NCBI RefSeq assembly: GCF_000003815.2
Contig: NC_049991.1
Span: 11,752,917 to 11,816,916 of the forward strand
Origin: Branchiostoma floridae
Taxonomy: Eukaryota > Chordata > Leptocardii > Amphioxiformes > Branchiostomatidae
DNA: 64,000 bases
Direction: 5' to 3'
Both the position numbers and the translations under genes were made by a program. Every line of letters begins with the position of its first letter. The first letter of the stretch is position 1. Positions 27,701 through 40,100 of the stretch are shown here, in pieces. The notes below the pieces were generated by a model. The model had not been told where the DNA came from and made no database searches. It worked only from the letters and a program-made list of their open reading frames with translations.

Positions 27701-28025
27701 TAGATATCTGGGCTATAGTTGAAGGTCCCGTCTCTTCTCCTGATCGGTCTTCGTCGCCTCTGGTTCATAAAATGCCAGTGGAAACAGGTAAAGGGCCGAT
27801 GTTGTTGACACTTGTGCTGGAGAAAGTCCTGACACTGCTGCGTTCTGAACTCCTTCAAATACCTGGCGAAAACAAGCACGGATTAGCACCAAACTCACCA
27901 CACAACACCCTGAAATGGTCTCAGAAAAGAAAATACTGTCGTCGAGATGCTTACATGTAGTGGAAGGGTTTTTCGGGAACATTTTGAACGACGGCAGCTG
28001 CTGTTTTGTTGTCCTCCGACGGCAT
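6702..28025 (-). CDS. UNK: Unkempt homologue, CCCH zinc-finger/RING RNA-binding protein
   Basis: Cytoplasmic mRNA-binding translational repressor; in vertebrates UNK binds UAG- and U-rich motifs and acts in neuronal morphogenesis. Fifteen coding exons on the minus strand: 28025-27955, 27862-27653, 17721-17429, 16915-16780, 15845-15728, 15064-14980, 13157-13060, 11632-11441, 10580-10316, 9848-9735, 9381-9176, 8716-8474, 8014-7919, 7550-7389, 6872-6702. All borders are GT-AG and the phases join to 819 residues (human UNK is about 810). Six CCCH fingers lie in residues 24-305, including the RRRRPIRRRDGTFNYSPD segment typical of the family. Residues 305-640 are rich in S, T, P and Q, with a short poly-Q around 585. 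A coiled coil covers about 645-763. The C-terminal RING uses C767, C770, C782, H784, C788, C791, C798 and C801. The start has a good context (AAGATGC). Vertebrates carry two paralogues, UNK and UNKL; only one is seen here. Exon 9 could start instead at its internal AG, giving 10 fewer residues. Confidence 0.95.
11930..12098 (-). repeat. SINE-like dispersed repeat
   Basis: On the minus strand this stretch, in unkempt intron 7, carries GGTTCAATTATTGG, which resembles a tRNA-type B box, followed by a GGAAGGGACGTAAAATGGG block of a kind I associate with invertebrate tRNA-derived SINEs. No A tail or target duplication was found, so the boundaries are approximate and the call rests on pattern memory. 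Confidence 0.35.
15421..15708. repeat. CA-rich microsatellite/minisatellite
   Basis: Runs of (CA)n interrupted by GGATATACAC, ATGGACAC, CTCATGCAC and ATGCTCAC blocks that recur in the same order about three times, giving a higher-order unit of roughly 60-70 bp. It lies in unkempt intron 5, about 20 bases downstream of the exon 5 splice donor. The open frames across it (Cys/Val-rich on minus, His/Thr-rich on plus) are repeat artefacts. Confidence 0.9.
15879..16189. mobile_element. GTGCACCC-rich MITE with terminal inverted repeats
   Basis: The left end reads GGGCTCGAAATACTGGGTGC and the right end, reverse-complemented, begins AGGTCTCGAAATTCG and contains GGTGCACCCAG, so the ends are inverted repeats. 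GTGCACCC occurs many times near both ends. AACATCAACA-like sequence flanks both sides and may reflect the target. It sits in unkempt intron 4, only about 30 bases upstream of the exon 5 acceptor. A diverged relative lies near 19090-19420. Confidence 0.6.
17259..17356. mobile_element. Foldback MITE, copy 2 (98 bp)
   Basis: The 42-base arms 17259-17300 and 17315-17356 are near-perfect reverse complements around a 14-base loop, starting TAGCCTGGTATCCAG and ending CTGGATACCAGGCTA. AAACCT stands just outside both ends and may be a target duplication. It is the same family as the element at 2815-2904 and lies in unkempt intron 3. Transcribed RNA would fold into a long hairpin. Confidence 0.8.
19090..19420. 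mobile_element. Diverged copy of the GTGCACCC-type MITE
   Basis: It shares with 15879-16189 the blocks GGGTGCATATGCAC, AAAATTGGAGCTGT and a terminal CATTTCGAGCC. The centre is replaced or expanded by the tandem repeat at 19153-19236. The boundaries are approximate. Confidence 0.45.
19153..19236. repeat. Three-unit tandem repeat of about 27 bp
   Basis: The unit ACGCACCTACAATTGTTGAT plus ATTTTGT recurs three times with minor changes. It lies inside the diverged MITE copy and is probably an internal expansion of it. Confidence 0.75.
21966..22371. mobile_element. hAT-like MITE, diverged copy
   Basis: It begins TAGGTGTGGGTACGGGTACTG and contains the family blocks AAAATTCAGGTCC, a stretch ending in ATCTGTTCATTTTCCAATCGG, and a right end with GGTTTTGTTCCGTTACGG. 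No clean 8-bp target duplication remains. It lies in unkempt intron 2. Confidence 0.6.
25150..25444. mobile_element. Non-autonomous DNA element with long terminal inverted repeats
   Basis: The left end CAGACTAGTCTCAGACTCC followed by CTGGAAAACTGTA matches the reverse complement of the right end, TGACTAGTCTCTACCAGACTCC followed by CTGGAAAACTGTA, over about 45 bases. The interior is GC-richer than the surrounding intron and has repeated ACTCCTCTAT blocks. No coding capacity. It lies in unkempt intron 2. Confidence 0.6.
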
Positions 28026-28200
28026 CTTGGCTAACAACACGGACGCGCGCCCACCCAGCCGCAAGGACTCACGGGAAATCTGGGGGTCACGAGTCAAACG
28101 TAGTATAGTATGTGCAAAGTCAATATTATTTTCAGGAGGACAGAATATACAATAAAGATATATTCGCGATATTGGACGTATTGCTATTCCTAATACTCGA
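28026..28200 (-). promoter_or_regulatory. Probable unkempt promoter and 5' UTR
   Basis: The 100 bases upstream of the unkempt start codon are GC-rich (GGCGCGCGTCCG on the minus strand) in contrast to the AT-rich surroundings. That is typical of a TATA-less promoter. The transcription start cannot be placed. Confidence 0.4.
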
Positions 28201-31189
28201 TACCCCAACTAACCACAATGTAGTGTTACATCACTGATAGCCTTTCATGAGTTGAAATTTATGCCAGTGAAGCAGGTGGCTGTTGATATCATGATGCTGA
28301 TTTTAACCTTTTTTCCTGATTGCATATAACTCAGGATTGGATTTAATCAAGGACATTATAAAGAGCCCATGGTAACCAGCCTTCAATTTGTTTTCATGGC
28401 TTTTGTTTAGTGGCATTGTGTGCTGCAATCGGTATCAAAGATTTTGCCTCAAAGGATTTAAAACTGCTGTGTTCGGATGTTGTCACAGCCCATTGGGAAA
28501 GCACTTTACACATCTTTCCTCACTTCACTCAGGTGTAAATGAGTATGTAGCTTTGGTTAGAACCATTAGGATAAGGTGACCCACTCATAAAAGTTCTATT
28601 TCCAATTAAGACAAAATTTCATTTTAAAGTGTACATGACATGTACATTCAAAGTCGTAGGTATTTGAACAGCAAGAAATCAGAATCACTCTGTGTTGTGT
28701 GCCCCAAAAATGTAATGGTGAAACAATACAAGTCAAGAAATGTATGAGAACTGTCTAGGTTTGAATTGAAATGAGATGCAAAAATAATCAAAGCCGTTAT
28801 CGTGTTTTTTTTCCAAACATCTGACCAAACAGAGATTTTGAGTTAGAATGAGTTTTACATATTAAGCAGATTAGCAGAATAAAGCCAAAAAGGCTGCTCT
28901 CCAGGCTATTCAAAATCTGCCTAGAGTTGACTACCGGTACTCAGCAAAGTGCTGGCCAAAAGGGATGTCAAATGAGGAAGTAAAGGAAGACACGTCAAGA
29001 GGGCATGGCCCTTAACATCCCTCACTGGAAGAGGAGGAAATGACAGTGGAATTGGAACAGCAAACAGTAATGAAGAATACAGACAGGAGGTGCATAGAAT
29101 TTGTAACATTATTTACAAGATCTATGTATATGATGAAAGATATCTTTCGAAACACTCAGGAAAAGGACAATGGCTTTGTTGAAATCATTCCTTGTACGAA
29201 GAAATAAGCCTCAGACTTACCACCTACAGCATTGTCTTAACCTCCTTGTTGACACCAAGGTTATTACTAAAACATGTGTACTGCAAGTCAAGGGTCTCAT
29301 TAGGGGTGGGTACCAGTACAGGTACAAAAGGAGGTTACATAGGATTCCTTGTTTCTACCAAGTATTACTGTCAATAGTCCACAGGAAGTTAGCCTTGTAG
29401 GACTTTAAAACACAAGTGGGAGTTGAATACTCCACAAAAGTGATTTCTTTGCAGCAAAATATACCATAGTTTTCAGTATTGTCCATTCACATTAGTTCTC
29501 ACATACTGAATCACTGGTCCAGGTTCAGGTCTGGACCTGGACCTAATCCTCTGGACCCGACTTGAATTTTCTGTACCGTTACCCACCACTAGTCCTCATT
29601 GATCCCTGATGGACGAACATCACTGCAGCAATTTGGCATGAGCCTTTGTAACTTTTCATTTTACAGGGAAATGATGAGACTGGTAGCAAAAGATAGGAAT
29701 ACCAAACTTCAGCACTGGAAGTTGAAGTGTGTATAAGATTAATTTAAAAGAAATAGAAAAAATCAAAAGCATCCCCTAGCAGTCAGTCCGGCAATTGCAG
29801 CTGCTGACTTTATATCTTACCATTGTTGGGTACCAACAAGTTCCAGCTGGTGGTGATTGCTGCCTTTATGTAGGACATATGGTCTATGTGAAGATATGAT
29901 AGTCATATACTAACTGACTAATAGAATGGTATAACTGAACATTCGGTGCCTTATGAGTGAGAAAATATTATGTACCTTGAAAGTATTCAGTGTCTTAACA
30001 CGTGCAAATGTTACACATTTATTCTGTAGTCTTGAATATTGCAATTATTGTCAAACAGAACAAAAACTGAAACAGTTACATATCTCAAACGCTTTAAGTA
30101 GGGTAACCTTACTTTGTAATTTCAATAACATTTTAAATAACCATAAACAATATAAAATCATAGAGTATAGACGTTTGATCTCTTGTCTCCAGCCACTATC
30201 TTCAGGTTTCGCGGCAAGCCAGAATAATTGTAGTGCCATTATATAAAGTCTTTCCATACAGATTGCAGCAGGTGTCAAGTATAAGTGGGGAGATCAGCAT
30301 GTCCTTCATACACATATATTTAACTCTACTCATTCACATGTCACTGACTGTAGCATTCATCATCATTAGGAAGCTGAACATTTCTACAAGAATAACTTCT
30401 GAACTTGAACAAGCAAAATGGTTATAATGTCTGTAAGTCAAAGCTCTGCTTTCCTATAAATACAATTAGGAACTCATCATTTTTCCTCCTCCTAAGGCAA
30501 ATGAAGTATAATCAACAGCATGATAACACTGTTTCTAATATAGTTTTCCCATTGTCTACCTGTCAAAATGTAATGAAATATGAATGACAGGAAGTGGCCA
30601 TTAACAATGCCTGTAGAAGCATATAGAAGAGAATGACAAAAGGTGTTGTTATGAAAGAGATGATGTATGACATAATGCCATGTCTGGCAGGCATGATTGA
30701 CAAGATAACTCATCTCCAGTTATCTAAATCTGTGTGTTTAAATATTCAAGAGGGCCAATGGTGAAGCATTTTGTACACTTTTTTTCAGGAAATGGGATAT
30801 TATATGAATAGAGGGCAATATGGCACCTTACACAATAGGCCAGGTAAGGACTATCCATATTAAACCGTAAAGGGGTAACTGCATGAAATGAAAAGAAATA
30901 AAAAATGTCAAAATGTTTCAGCTGCATCAAGTTTCTTATTAATGCTTTATCATCTCTCATTATAGGAAATACTGCAATTACTTTTTAAAAATTCCTACTA
31001 TAATTTATATTACATTTCAGTGAGCTGTTTCATGTAGTTTTTCATACATGTTTATCTATCATGATGCTAATTCCACAAGTCCCTGACAAATACAGAAACT
31101 CCTGCTAACTGTAGTGGGCCTGACTAGGCCATGTCTCCAAACAGACAAGTGTTAATCCCACAGGCCTGTCCATGCAGCAGCTGACCACA
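28201..31189. other. Intergenic region between TOP3A 3' end and unkempt promoter
   Basis: About 3 kb of AT-rich sequence without a recognisable gene. It contains one hAT-like MITE (29301-29591). The left end is presumably the upstream region of unkempt, and the part next to 31189 the TOP3A 3' UTR. I could not identify a convincing TOP3A poly(A) signal. Confidence 0.6.
29301..29591. mobile_element. hAT-like MITE, shortened copy
   Basis: Left end TAGGGGTGGGTACCAGTAC and right end GTACCGTTACCCACCACTA form the family's inverted termini. Internal CTCTGGACC and GAATTTTCTG blocks match the other copies. The flanks GGTCTCAT and GTCCTCAT are similar 8-mers, consistent with an eroded target duplication. 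Confidence 0.65.
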
Positions 31190-34100
31190 TCAGAACTCTT
31201 TGTTGCGACATCCACGTTTGGTGTGACCTGTAAGGAGAAAGCCTTGTTAGTATTTAGCAAGGTCAACAGGCAGCAGCTGCCTTTATCATTGTTGAGTAGA
31301 AGTTGAGGTACTGCCTGATAATATTAAAATTGTACATATTTTCCAATATGTGAAGACATTGTGTCCATTATCATTGTAGTAGCCAAATAGATGTGTCTAA
31401 AAATAAATGATTTTGTGGTGTGAGGGTGAATGTTTCAGATTTTCAGCAGTATTTCTTAGTACATGACAACAGTGAATTGAACATTTCAGCCGATCGCTCG
31501 TGGTTTTAGACTTTAGGTATGTATTCGTATGTAAGTCTGATCTGTACTTGGATGTTATTGTATCTGTTTATGTATTTGTATATACATGTATTGTATGTTT
31601 TTTATTGCATGAACCCTGGAAGATTAGCTCACTCTGAGCTAAAGGGTATCTCAATAAACTCAATGCACAAGCAATAGGGAGAGTACATGTATCCCCACCT
31701 ATTTCCCCACAGGCACCACACTTCGGAGGCTTCCTCTTCCTGGAGTTTTCCTGATCCCAGTCTCCATCACTGCTGTTGCTACGGTTACCCCTGCCACGCC
31801 CTCGACCTCCCCGGCTGCCCCGTCCTCGACCCGTTGCTCCCTGAAAACCTCCTTAAATGATAAAGATACACATGTGCAAATCAACACAATGTAAGAATCA
31901 TTTCTAAATATCCTGTAGCCAAAATACACAAATGCTGATACAGTACATTAACACAGACTCATCAATGGCATTGCTGATTAGATTTTTTCGCCTTTTTTCG
32001 ACTTTATTCAGATCCACTTTTAGCTATTACAACATTATTTATATTATATTTTGTACCTAAAGAGAGTGGATTAAAAAGCTCTGCCTAGGTTATCTGAAGG
32101 ACAAATACCAAGAATTCAGACAGGAAAACAATTCAACTAATACTTTTGATGCCAGATGGTGTAAGCAGTGTTACTCATTTGTACATAGGCTTTTCCAGTC
32201 TTCAAATTCCATTGTTTGGTCTGTTGTTAAGTCAGATACTTTCTACCTTAACACATACATGTACTTCTGGAGATGCATGTGGATATAGAGCGCGATATTT
32301 ATATGTACTTATGTTCTTTGCATTATACAGTCTGTTTTTTCTTACTATGGACCAGTATGTGCCTATAATAAAGAATAAACTTAAACTACTGTACCTCTGA
32401 AGCCGTCTCCTGCCCCACTGTTATCAGGTGCATCTGCCCACTGGAAGAATCCACACTGCTCACCCCTGGGCTTCACACAGGTGTGGAACTGCCGGCCCTT
32501 GTTGTTGCCCTCCTTCTGCACCGTTCTCCTGCGGCGAGAGAAACGCAAAGTTTAGTAATGGGAGGAAGCCACAATAGTCAGTGAAGTCTTTACTGGCCTC
32601 AGACATTTTGGAAAAACTTACATAAGCACTTCATAATATTCAATCCAAAAAAACAAAAAACTAGAGATCTGATGTGATTTAACCTTCTTCCTGCTGTCTA
32701 ACTCCATAATCAATACAATTTAGGGTGCCAAACAGCTACTTCAGCGTGCTAAAGGTTACCGTGTATTAAAATATAAATAACAGGTCTTAAATTCAAATTA
32801 TATATGTACAATTGGTACTTTTGCCAGGAAATCCAACTCGTGTAGTTGGATGAATGGCACAAATTGTAGCAACTTTACAAACCATTTTTCTGTTAGTTGT
32901 GAGGTCTGTACTTCCGACTGTGGTGGTTGAGAATAAAAGGTTTAGCAAAGTATTGTCTTCCTTTGCAACAACTGAATAAGGTGAATCCTGAATTTTCAGA
33001 TATGTCAACCCTAAACTCCTCACAATAGTGATAAGTTAACTCACGTCACACTAGGCTGCCCACAGTTACATTGTGGAACATCTCCATCAAAACCATCTCC
33101 TCCAAATCCATCTCCCGATGAGTGGCTCTGTCTGTCCCCAAATCCAGGCTGGTTGTTAAAGTTGCCATTGCCACCATCCCCTCTGGCATTGTAGGTACTT
33201 CTGTTGTTGTGATTGTTGCTGTTGTAACTGTTGTTGGAACCCACACTGAAGGCATCCCCTGCGGATGGTGCGTTGTCATCAGCCCAGAGGAAGAAGTCAC
33301 AGGGGTTGTCCATACGGCTGCACTTGTAGAACTGTCGACCTTCGTAGGCAGAGCAACAGCATATTTAACAGCAAATGAGGTAGGAAACTAACAAGAGGTT
33401 ACGCTAATGGTAAGATCGTAGGCAAGGTCCAGGCAATGGGTGAAAAATAGAAGTACTAGTGCTCAGGCCTTGGGAAAAATCCTTCATTATCCTTCATTTA
33501 ATAGGACAAGCAGCATTTTTTACTTCAATAGGAAGCAGGCTGAATAAAAATTCTAACTGGACGCTATGTGACTCCACTGCCCACCAAAAAAAAGTCTAGA
33601 ATGGGCAGGTTTTCTAGGGAGATGGGAAACACATTTTTTCCTGGTCCTCAGTCAGTGATATAAGCATGAATTTTGGCATGCTAAAGCCCAAGTTATATAC
33701 TCAATATCAGGTCTGGAGCCATTATACTTCCAGGTAGCCATTACAAAAAGTATGTTTCTTAGCAACAGTTGCTGGAAAACAAATTTACATTATCAAAGAG
33801 CTGTATTCACAGATTACCATCAAAGACATTTATTAACAGACATGATGACGTGTATTTGGGACTGTTAAAGACGTACCACAGTTGTTTCCCTCCTTCCGGA
33901 CTGTCAGTAGCCTGGCGTTCTGCCCACAGATACACACCACAGCATTGCCATCACCAGAACTGAAAAAAAAATGTCTTGAAGTTTATTTCCTTTGACATAA
34001 GATCGCAACAGAGGTCACATAAATATTTACCGTGTGCATATGGCAGATGACCTTTTAAAACATTCTATCAGTGTGGCAAAGGTGAAATTCTATATTAAGA

Positions 34101-37100
34101 AGTAGAAACACGTCATCACGTAAACAAGATTATTTTACCTTTGCACAGCTCCAAGGGGAGTGCGTCCTGAGTCTCCAACACCAAGAAAGCCCATATTGCT
34201 CTGGTTACCAGTGTGAAAGTCTCTGGTGTTGCCAGCACCTCTATTGTTCCTTCTATCGTTACTTCCCCCTCTGGCAACACCAGGAGCATTCCCCCTGGCA
34301 ATACCACCGCCTCCTCTTGGGGGAAATGGACCACCATTGTTTCCACCCCCTCTAGGAGGTGATGGGCCATTCCCTCTGGTGTTGCCCCTCCCTCTTCCAG
34401 CATCTCCACGGCTCGGTTGGACAGGTCGGCCTCGACCACCACCACCTGTTTGATGGTAAAACAAAAAGGCTCAATTCAAGGCAACATGTACATAATCACT
34501 GTTGCTCTTCAAGTTGTTATGGTTTTGGTTTCGGTCATCATGGTAGCACTAGTTTCAGTTACAGTTTCTAACAAAATCAATAGCCTTAAACAGTAGAATG
34601 ATCCAGGAAAAGTGGCCTGAAAAGACTTATAATACAGCTTTTAGACGACAGTGCATTTTCAAAGGACTTTTCATAAACGCATTTTTATACTTTTTACAAT
34701 GAAAAAGGCTCAAAAGCATGCAAAATAGGCCATTTCCCTGCATTTCGAAACTTGATAGAAAACTTACCAGCACCACGGTGCTGCTGTTGCTGAGGCCGGA
34801 GGTAGTTCAGGTTGAACAGCTCACATACAGTCTCATCACAACCACCAATACAGCCTAAGTAACTGAAGGGGTGCAAAGTAACAATTTTATAAGAACTTAC
34901 ATTCTAATTCCAAATTGATGTTACAGACAGTTGTGCCAAGTGGAAGCAGCTATATTGAAACTCATGTAACCTGACAGACATACAAAAGAGGTCAAAGAGA
35001 AAACATCGTTTGGGAGAAAAGCTAAACTTACTTTTTATACTAAGGACCTTCAATGACAAGACAATACTAGCATAGACATGAATAGTCTGTCCAGTTACCA
35101 GTAGTGTTTACTTTGTTTACAACATGTTCACTGTTTGAGATATACTGTACTTACTCCAGAGGAATAATGGGTGGAACAGACCCCCTCTTGAACTTAAACT
35201 TGATCTTGTGAACTGGTCCAGGCTGACACTGCACAGAAGGAAAGGTGCAGGTTATTACTTTGGTCTGATGTCTTTATAACCAGGTTATAAGAAACATGGA
35301 GACAAAAGTACGTCCTGCTTAAAACAAGTTAAAGAAAGCTGTGTGAAAAATTAGGGTGAAGCTTGATGATAGAATTTTACATTTGGCTAAGGATTTACAT
35401 ACATGCAATCATATTTTATAATACAGTATACTGCATACATTGTTGTTACATATGCATATTGTTACGTGGTTCTTGTTATTATGCACCGACACTTTTTAGA
35501 AAATCTCTGGTGAAAAGTGAATTTGAAGCTCTCACTTTCATGATTTCCTCGTATACGATTGGTAGATAGGTATGAGTAAAGCTATCCTGAGTAAGCCCTG
35601 GTGTACGTACCCTTGTGCAAATGGCTTCATCACGTGTCGCCTCAAGAACGTTAGCAGGGAACCAGGCAACAGCTCGGCAGTCGGGGTAACCCATGCAACT
35701 CAACATCAGCCTGTGAGCAGGTCACAATGTGTTAGAGACAATCATATCCGTATTACTCCAAACAGCTTAGCTGTTATCATTGCATATCTATTATGAACAG
35801 TCAACCTTATTGCAATACTGACGGGGTCTGTACAACAAAGACACCTGCCAATTTGCTTGTAAACTGCAGAATCACACCAGGAATCAAATTTGTCGATGAA
35901 GGTTAGACATCCAGGTAATAGATACAACACATATCCAGTTGCTCGAGTAACTGCTTTATGGCAGGACTCAAATTAAAACTACCAGGCCAGTATCTTTACT
36001 GCTAAAAATACATCAACCTCTCCTGGCTTGTTTGTTTGTTTTATTAGGATCTCCATTAGCCTGGTTGTGACCATTTACATGTAGGAAGGGGGACTGGTTT
36101 ATGGCATATCAATGGCTGGTGAGCAATTTGTTATGTGAGTAAACAAACAAAAATGAGTAAACAATAAAAAGCTCCACAGCAGTCCCTACCCGCCGTCCTT
36201 GCGTGTCTTGATGACCATGCTCTCTCCACACTGGGGACAGGGGCGGACAGGGGGGGACACCTGGACTGGGTTCATATCTGCAGAACAAAAACTATGTAAA
36301 TAAGACTGAACCTGCACACCAACTGTATAGTACAGGAAATAAACTTAGAATTGAAGTTTCAAGCCAGTACAAAAGACTCTCTTTACACAACAAGAAAGCA
36401 ATTCCCATTTCATACTTCCTGCTTAGCAACAATGGTTTACGCACGTATACTAAATGCATCTAAATGTCAGTTAAAAAGTTATCGCAAAAATAAGATGTTC
36501 TCCATCAAAGCCATTTACTTAAGAAATAACATAAACATTGCCCTACCTTGTTCTGCAAAGGGTTGTGCTTCTCCAAAGTAGGTTCCAAGAGCCTCATCTA
36601 ATTTCAGGGCCTGTAATTTTGGGGTAAAAATAAATACATGTAATATATTCTTATTTACGGTTTGCTGCCTTCAAAATACATCAACGTTAAGAATACATAA
36701 CTTTTTAAAGATACATTTAGCATGTAATGTATTTCCTCACCTGTGCACAAGCCTCAATGAACACCTGCTTGTACTTTTGTACCTGCTCTGCTAGCACAAC
36801 TGGGAAGGAAACACAAAAATAAAGAAATTATGAGAGAGGGTCACACAAATGTCTGAAGAACCAACAAGGCTAAACCTGTACCAAATGCTTTAACCAGAAT
36901 ACAGCTATGACACAGAAGTGGAATAAAATATATCAAGACAACAGCATTTGTGTCTAAGATATACTTTCTCCTTGGCCTCACCTTTAGGGTCTTTCCTTCC
37001 TTCACAGATGAGCTTCAAGTCAGCCTCTAGCTCTGCCCTCAGATGGGGTTTAGACATCTCATAACCCATGGCATCATAGCCTGGTGAAATACATAAGTTT

Positions 37101-40100
37101 ACTGAGCAACACACTCCGGCAGTCCATTTTATTCTGCTAAAACTACTAGTACATCAAATAACCTGACTCATTGAGATTACACAATGAAGCTATACATAAT
37201 CACATGTAAAGCTGCTTGGACAATACACATAAAACAGTACTATATGCAGAATTGAATAGGTATAAAACAATGTTTAACAATACATCATTGCTACAATGGA
37301 ATTAGCGACATTAGTACCTTCCACGAGCCCCATGCCAAGTTCCCCGGGCACAAATCTGCCATCCTGTTGGACACCCACATACATCCTGGACTTGATCGTC
37401 TCTATGTGTTCAGCATGGGTGGCATCTGTGCCTGAAATACAAGAAGACAAAGAGCACTGTCAGCATGCAGGTGTGTACTAGTACTATAAATTCATTCACT
37501 TTGAAGGCGGTTTCATTTCATGATAGGAGGGGGAAAGGAGATTTGTGTTTTTGAATTTGTGATTGTAATTATTCTGAAGTACAGGGGAGACATATTTCAT
37601 GTGTCATGAATTCACAGTAGACCTCAGAAACAAAACCAGTGTAAAAGTTAGAATGCAAGAAAAGCAGAAAAGGAAATACTAACAGAGGATGATTTTCTAA
37701 GTACAATGTATAAACTATCCACTAGTACAGCAAGTGGACTCTCTCCGTGGTTGAGAGAATAAGGCCAGGGTTGCTTACCGATCCCATGTTTATCCATCAA
37801 GGCAATCAGATCAGCCTCAGTCAGCAAGGGAGGGGGGCTGGTCTGTCCCTGGAGCATCTGTGGAGGTGTGGGATGGAAATACATGTATGTCAATCTTGAA
37901 TAAAACATAAGATTTTTACAACTACTTTACATCAAAACTCCACCCAGCTGCTCATACTGAGAGAAAAGAAAACAAGATTTTTACAGAAACTTGACACTTT
38001 GGAACAAAACTTCACCCAAGCTGCTCATATCAAGAGTACATCTCACCTCAATTGCTGAAGGCTGGAAGGTTTCTCCCTGGTTAAACACTGGGATTACCTG
38101 TGCAACAGAAACATAAATCATCATTTGTACTTGTGATAGTAAAAGACAAATTGAATGTAAAAAAGATTCCCTGTGCTTACAGAATATGACTATTTGAAGG
38201 AACACTGTGCACTGAGCCTTAACAGATAGTGAAAATATGTTAGAAAATGTTTAAAATCTATTCACCTTTGCATTCCACTTGTCATAGGGATAAACATCAA
38301 GGTAGTTTCTGGCAATGATCATCAGGCCTTGTGCAGTGAACTATGAAAGAACAAGGACAGAGGCTTAAATGGACATAGAATGCACAAACCTACTATCAAC
38401 CAATAACTGTGCGCCATGAGTGAATAAAGTTGAACTAATACCATTGACCATATTCCATTCAGGAACAATATCATAAGTATACAATGCATAAGTTATCTAA
38501 GCAACTTGATAGATCTTATAAAACCTATCCAGTTACTTGATCAATTTGTGTATTGTATATAATTACCTGGGTGTCTACCATTTATCAACATAAAATACTG
38601 GAAGTGCATTGTGAACCGACCTTCTCTCCATTGATGTCTATCTCTACTGTTGTCTCTTGTCCCTGTGCATCTTGAGACAGACAGGCCAGAAAGTGCCGAA
38701 CTATGAACTCGTACAGTCTCTTCTCGTTACCCTGAAAGGGAATGGATGATCATTGTCCTTAAACTGGAAGATAACTTCTTCAAACAGAAAATTCATTCAT
38801 ATTGCAGACCATTTTTTCAAGAAACAAACTATGATTTACATTAGTTTTGTTTTTGTAATTAACAGATACCCACATCTTCACAACTGATGAACAATCATTG
38901 AGATATACCTGTAGATTATCAGTATATTTTGTCGGATGAATGGGAGGATGGGCATTATCAGTCTTGTTTCCATTGCGTGGGTTGGGTCCCCTCTGCAGCA
39001 CCCCTGCAGCAAACCCTCCCCAGTCTGGGTCCACTGTCTGCAGCTGCACCAGACCCTGCAGGTCTGTGTCCTTGGAGAACTTGTTGGTCTCAGTACGGGG
39101 GTAGCTGATGAAACTGTGGGAAAGACACTTATGTCCAGTTATTTTTGTATGGTTAGTGCACATTACATGTAATATTACATATGATAAATAACATATACAA
39201 GGTGTTGAAGGGGGCCATATGAACTGTTGAATAGCCAGTGAGTAGTGTTGGAAAATATTTTCTATGTATCAACACTGTTACATGTATTTGAAAACCATTG
39301 TTCCAACCTGGACTAGACGCTTGATAACTGAACAGCCTATTTGGTTTTCGCATTTGAATAAAAGTTCAAACAGTCAAAATTAGCAGCCATGTTTCTGTTG
39401 CCTCCCATCTAAACATTCATATGCAGGATTGCAAATCTTGATAAGAGAAAGAAAACCAACCCCTGGTTGTACAACTTCTCTGCTATCTTCATGGTTTCCT
39501 TGGCGTTGATTCTCAGCTTCCGAGATGCCAACTTCTCAAGTTCCACAGTCTCTAAAGGCTGTGGTCTCCACTTGCTCTTCGGACGACTGTTAACACTGAT
39601 CACTCGGGCAATCGGGTTTTCCATCACAATCTGGTACAGAACAAGACATGCCGTATGGTTGAACAGACGGTTACGCTTCCAGTTGAAGTCCACCCTGCCG
39701 TCCTCTGTCTCGTGGGAGACCTTCAATTTGTGGAACATTTCTGGGATGAAGTTCTGTATTGCCTTGTACCGCTCCACAACAAAACCTAGCGTGGGGAACT
39801 GACAGCTGCCATAGCTAATGACCTGATCACTGAGGACATTGGGAAAGATCTTCTGCAGCCTGAGCGTCTGGAATCGTGTGAAGGCGGCACCGATTCTAAG
39901 GTCCAGCTCCGATCGCACGTTCACAGCATCCGATGACCGATAGTCTGGTTGTACAAGGTTGCAACAGGCGGATATTATTGACTGAGGTGTGAAGTCAGAA
40001 AAGCGAGCACGGTAGATTCTGATGTTCGGTTTGACTGCCTTACAAACATCGATCACCTCAGTCCCGATGTTCTCTCCCTCCCGATCACAGTCCGTCCATA

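Noticed and set aside
31540-31670. GGGTATCTCAATAAACTC block in TOP3A intron 20 resembling a LINE 3' tail
   Set aside because: No coding remnant or A tail found next to it, so it could not be supported as an element.
39467-39802. 111-codon plus-strand frame
   Set aside because: Shadow of TOP3A exon 2 on the opposite strand.
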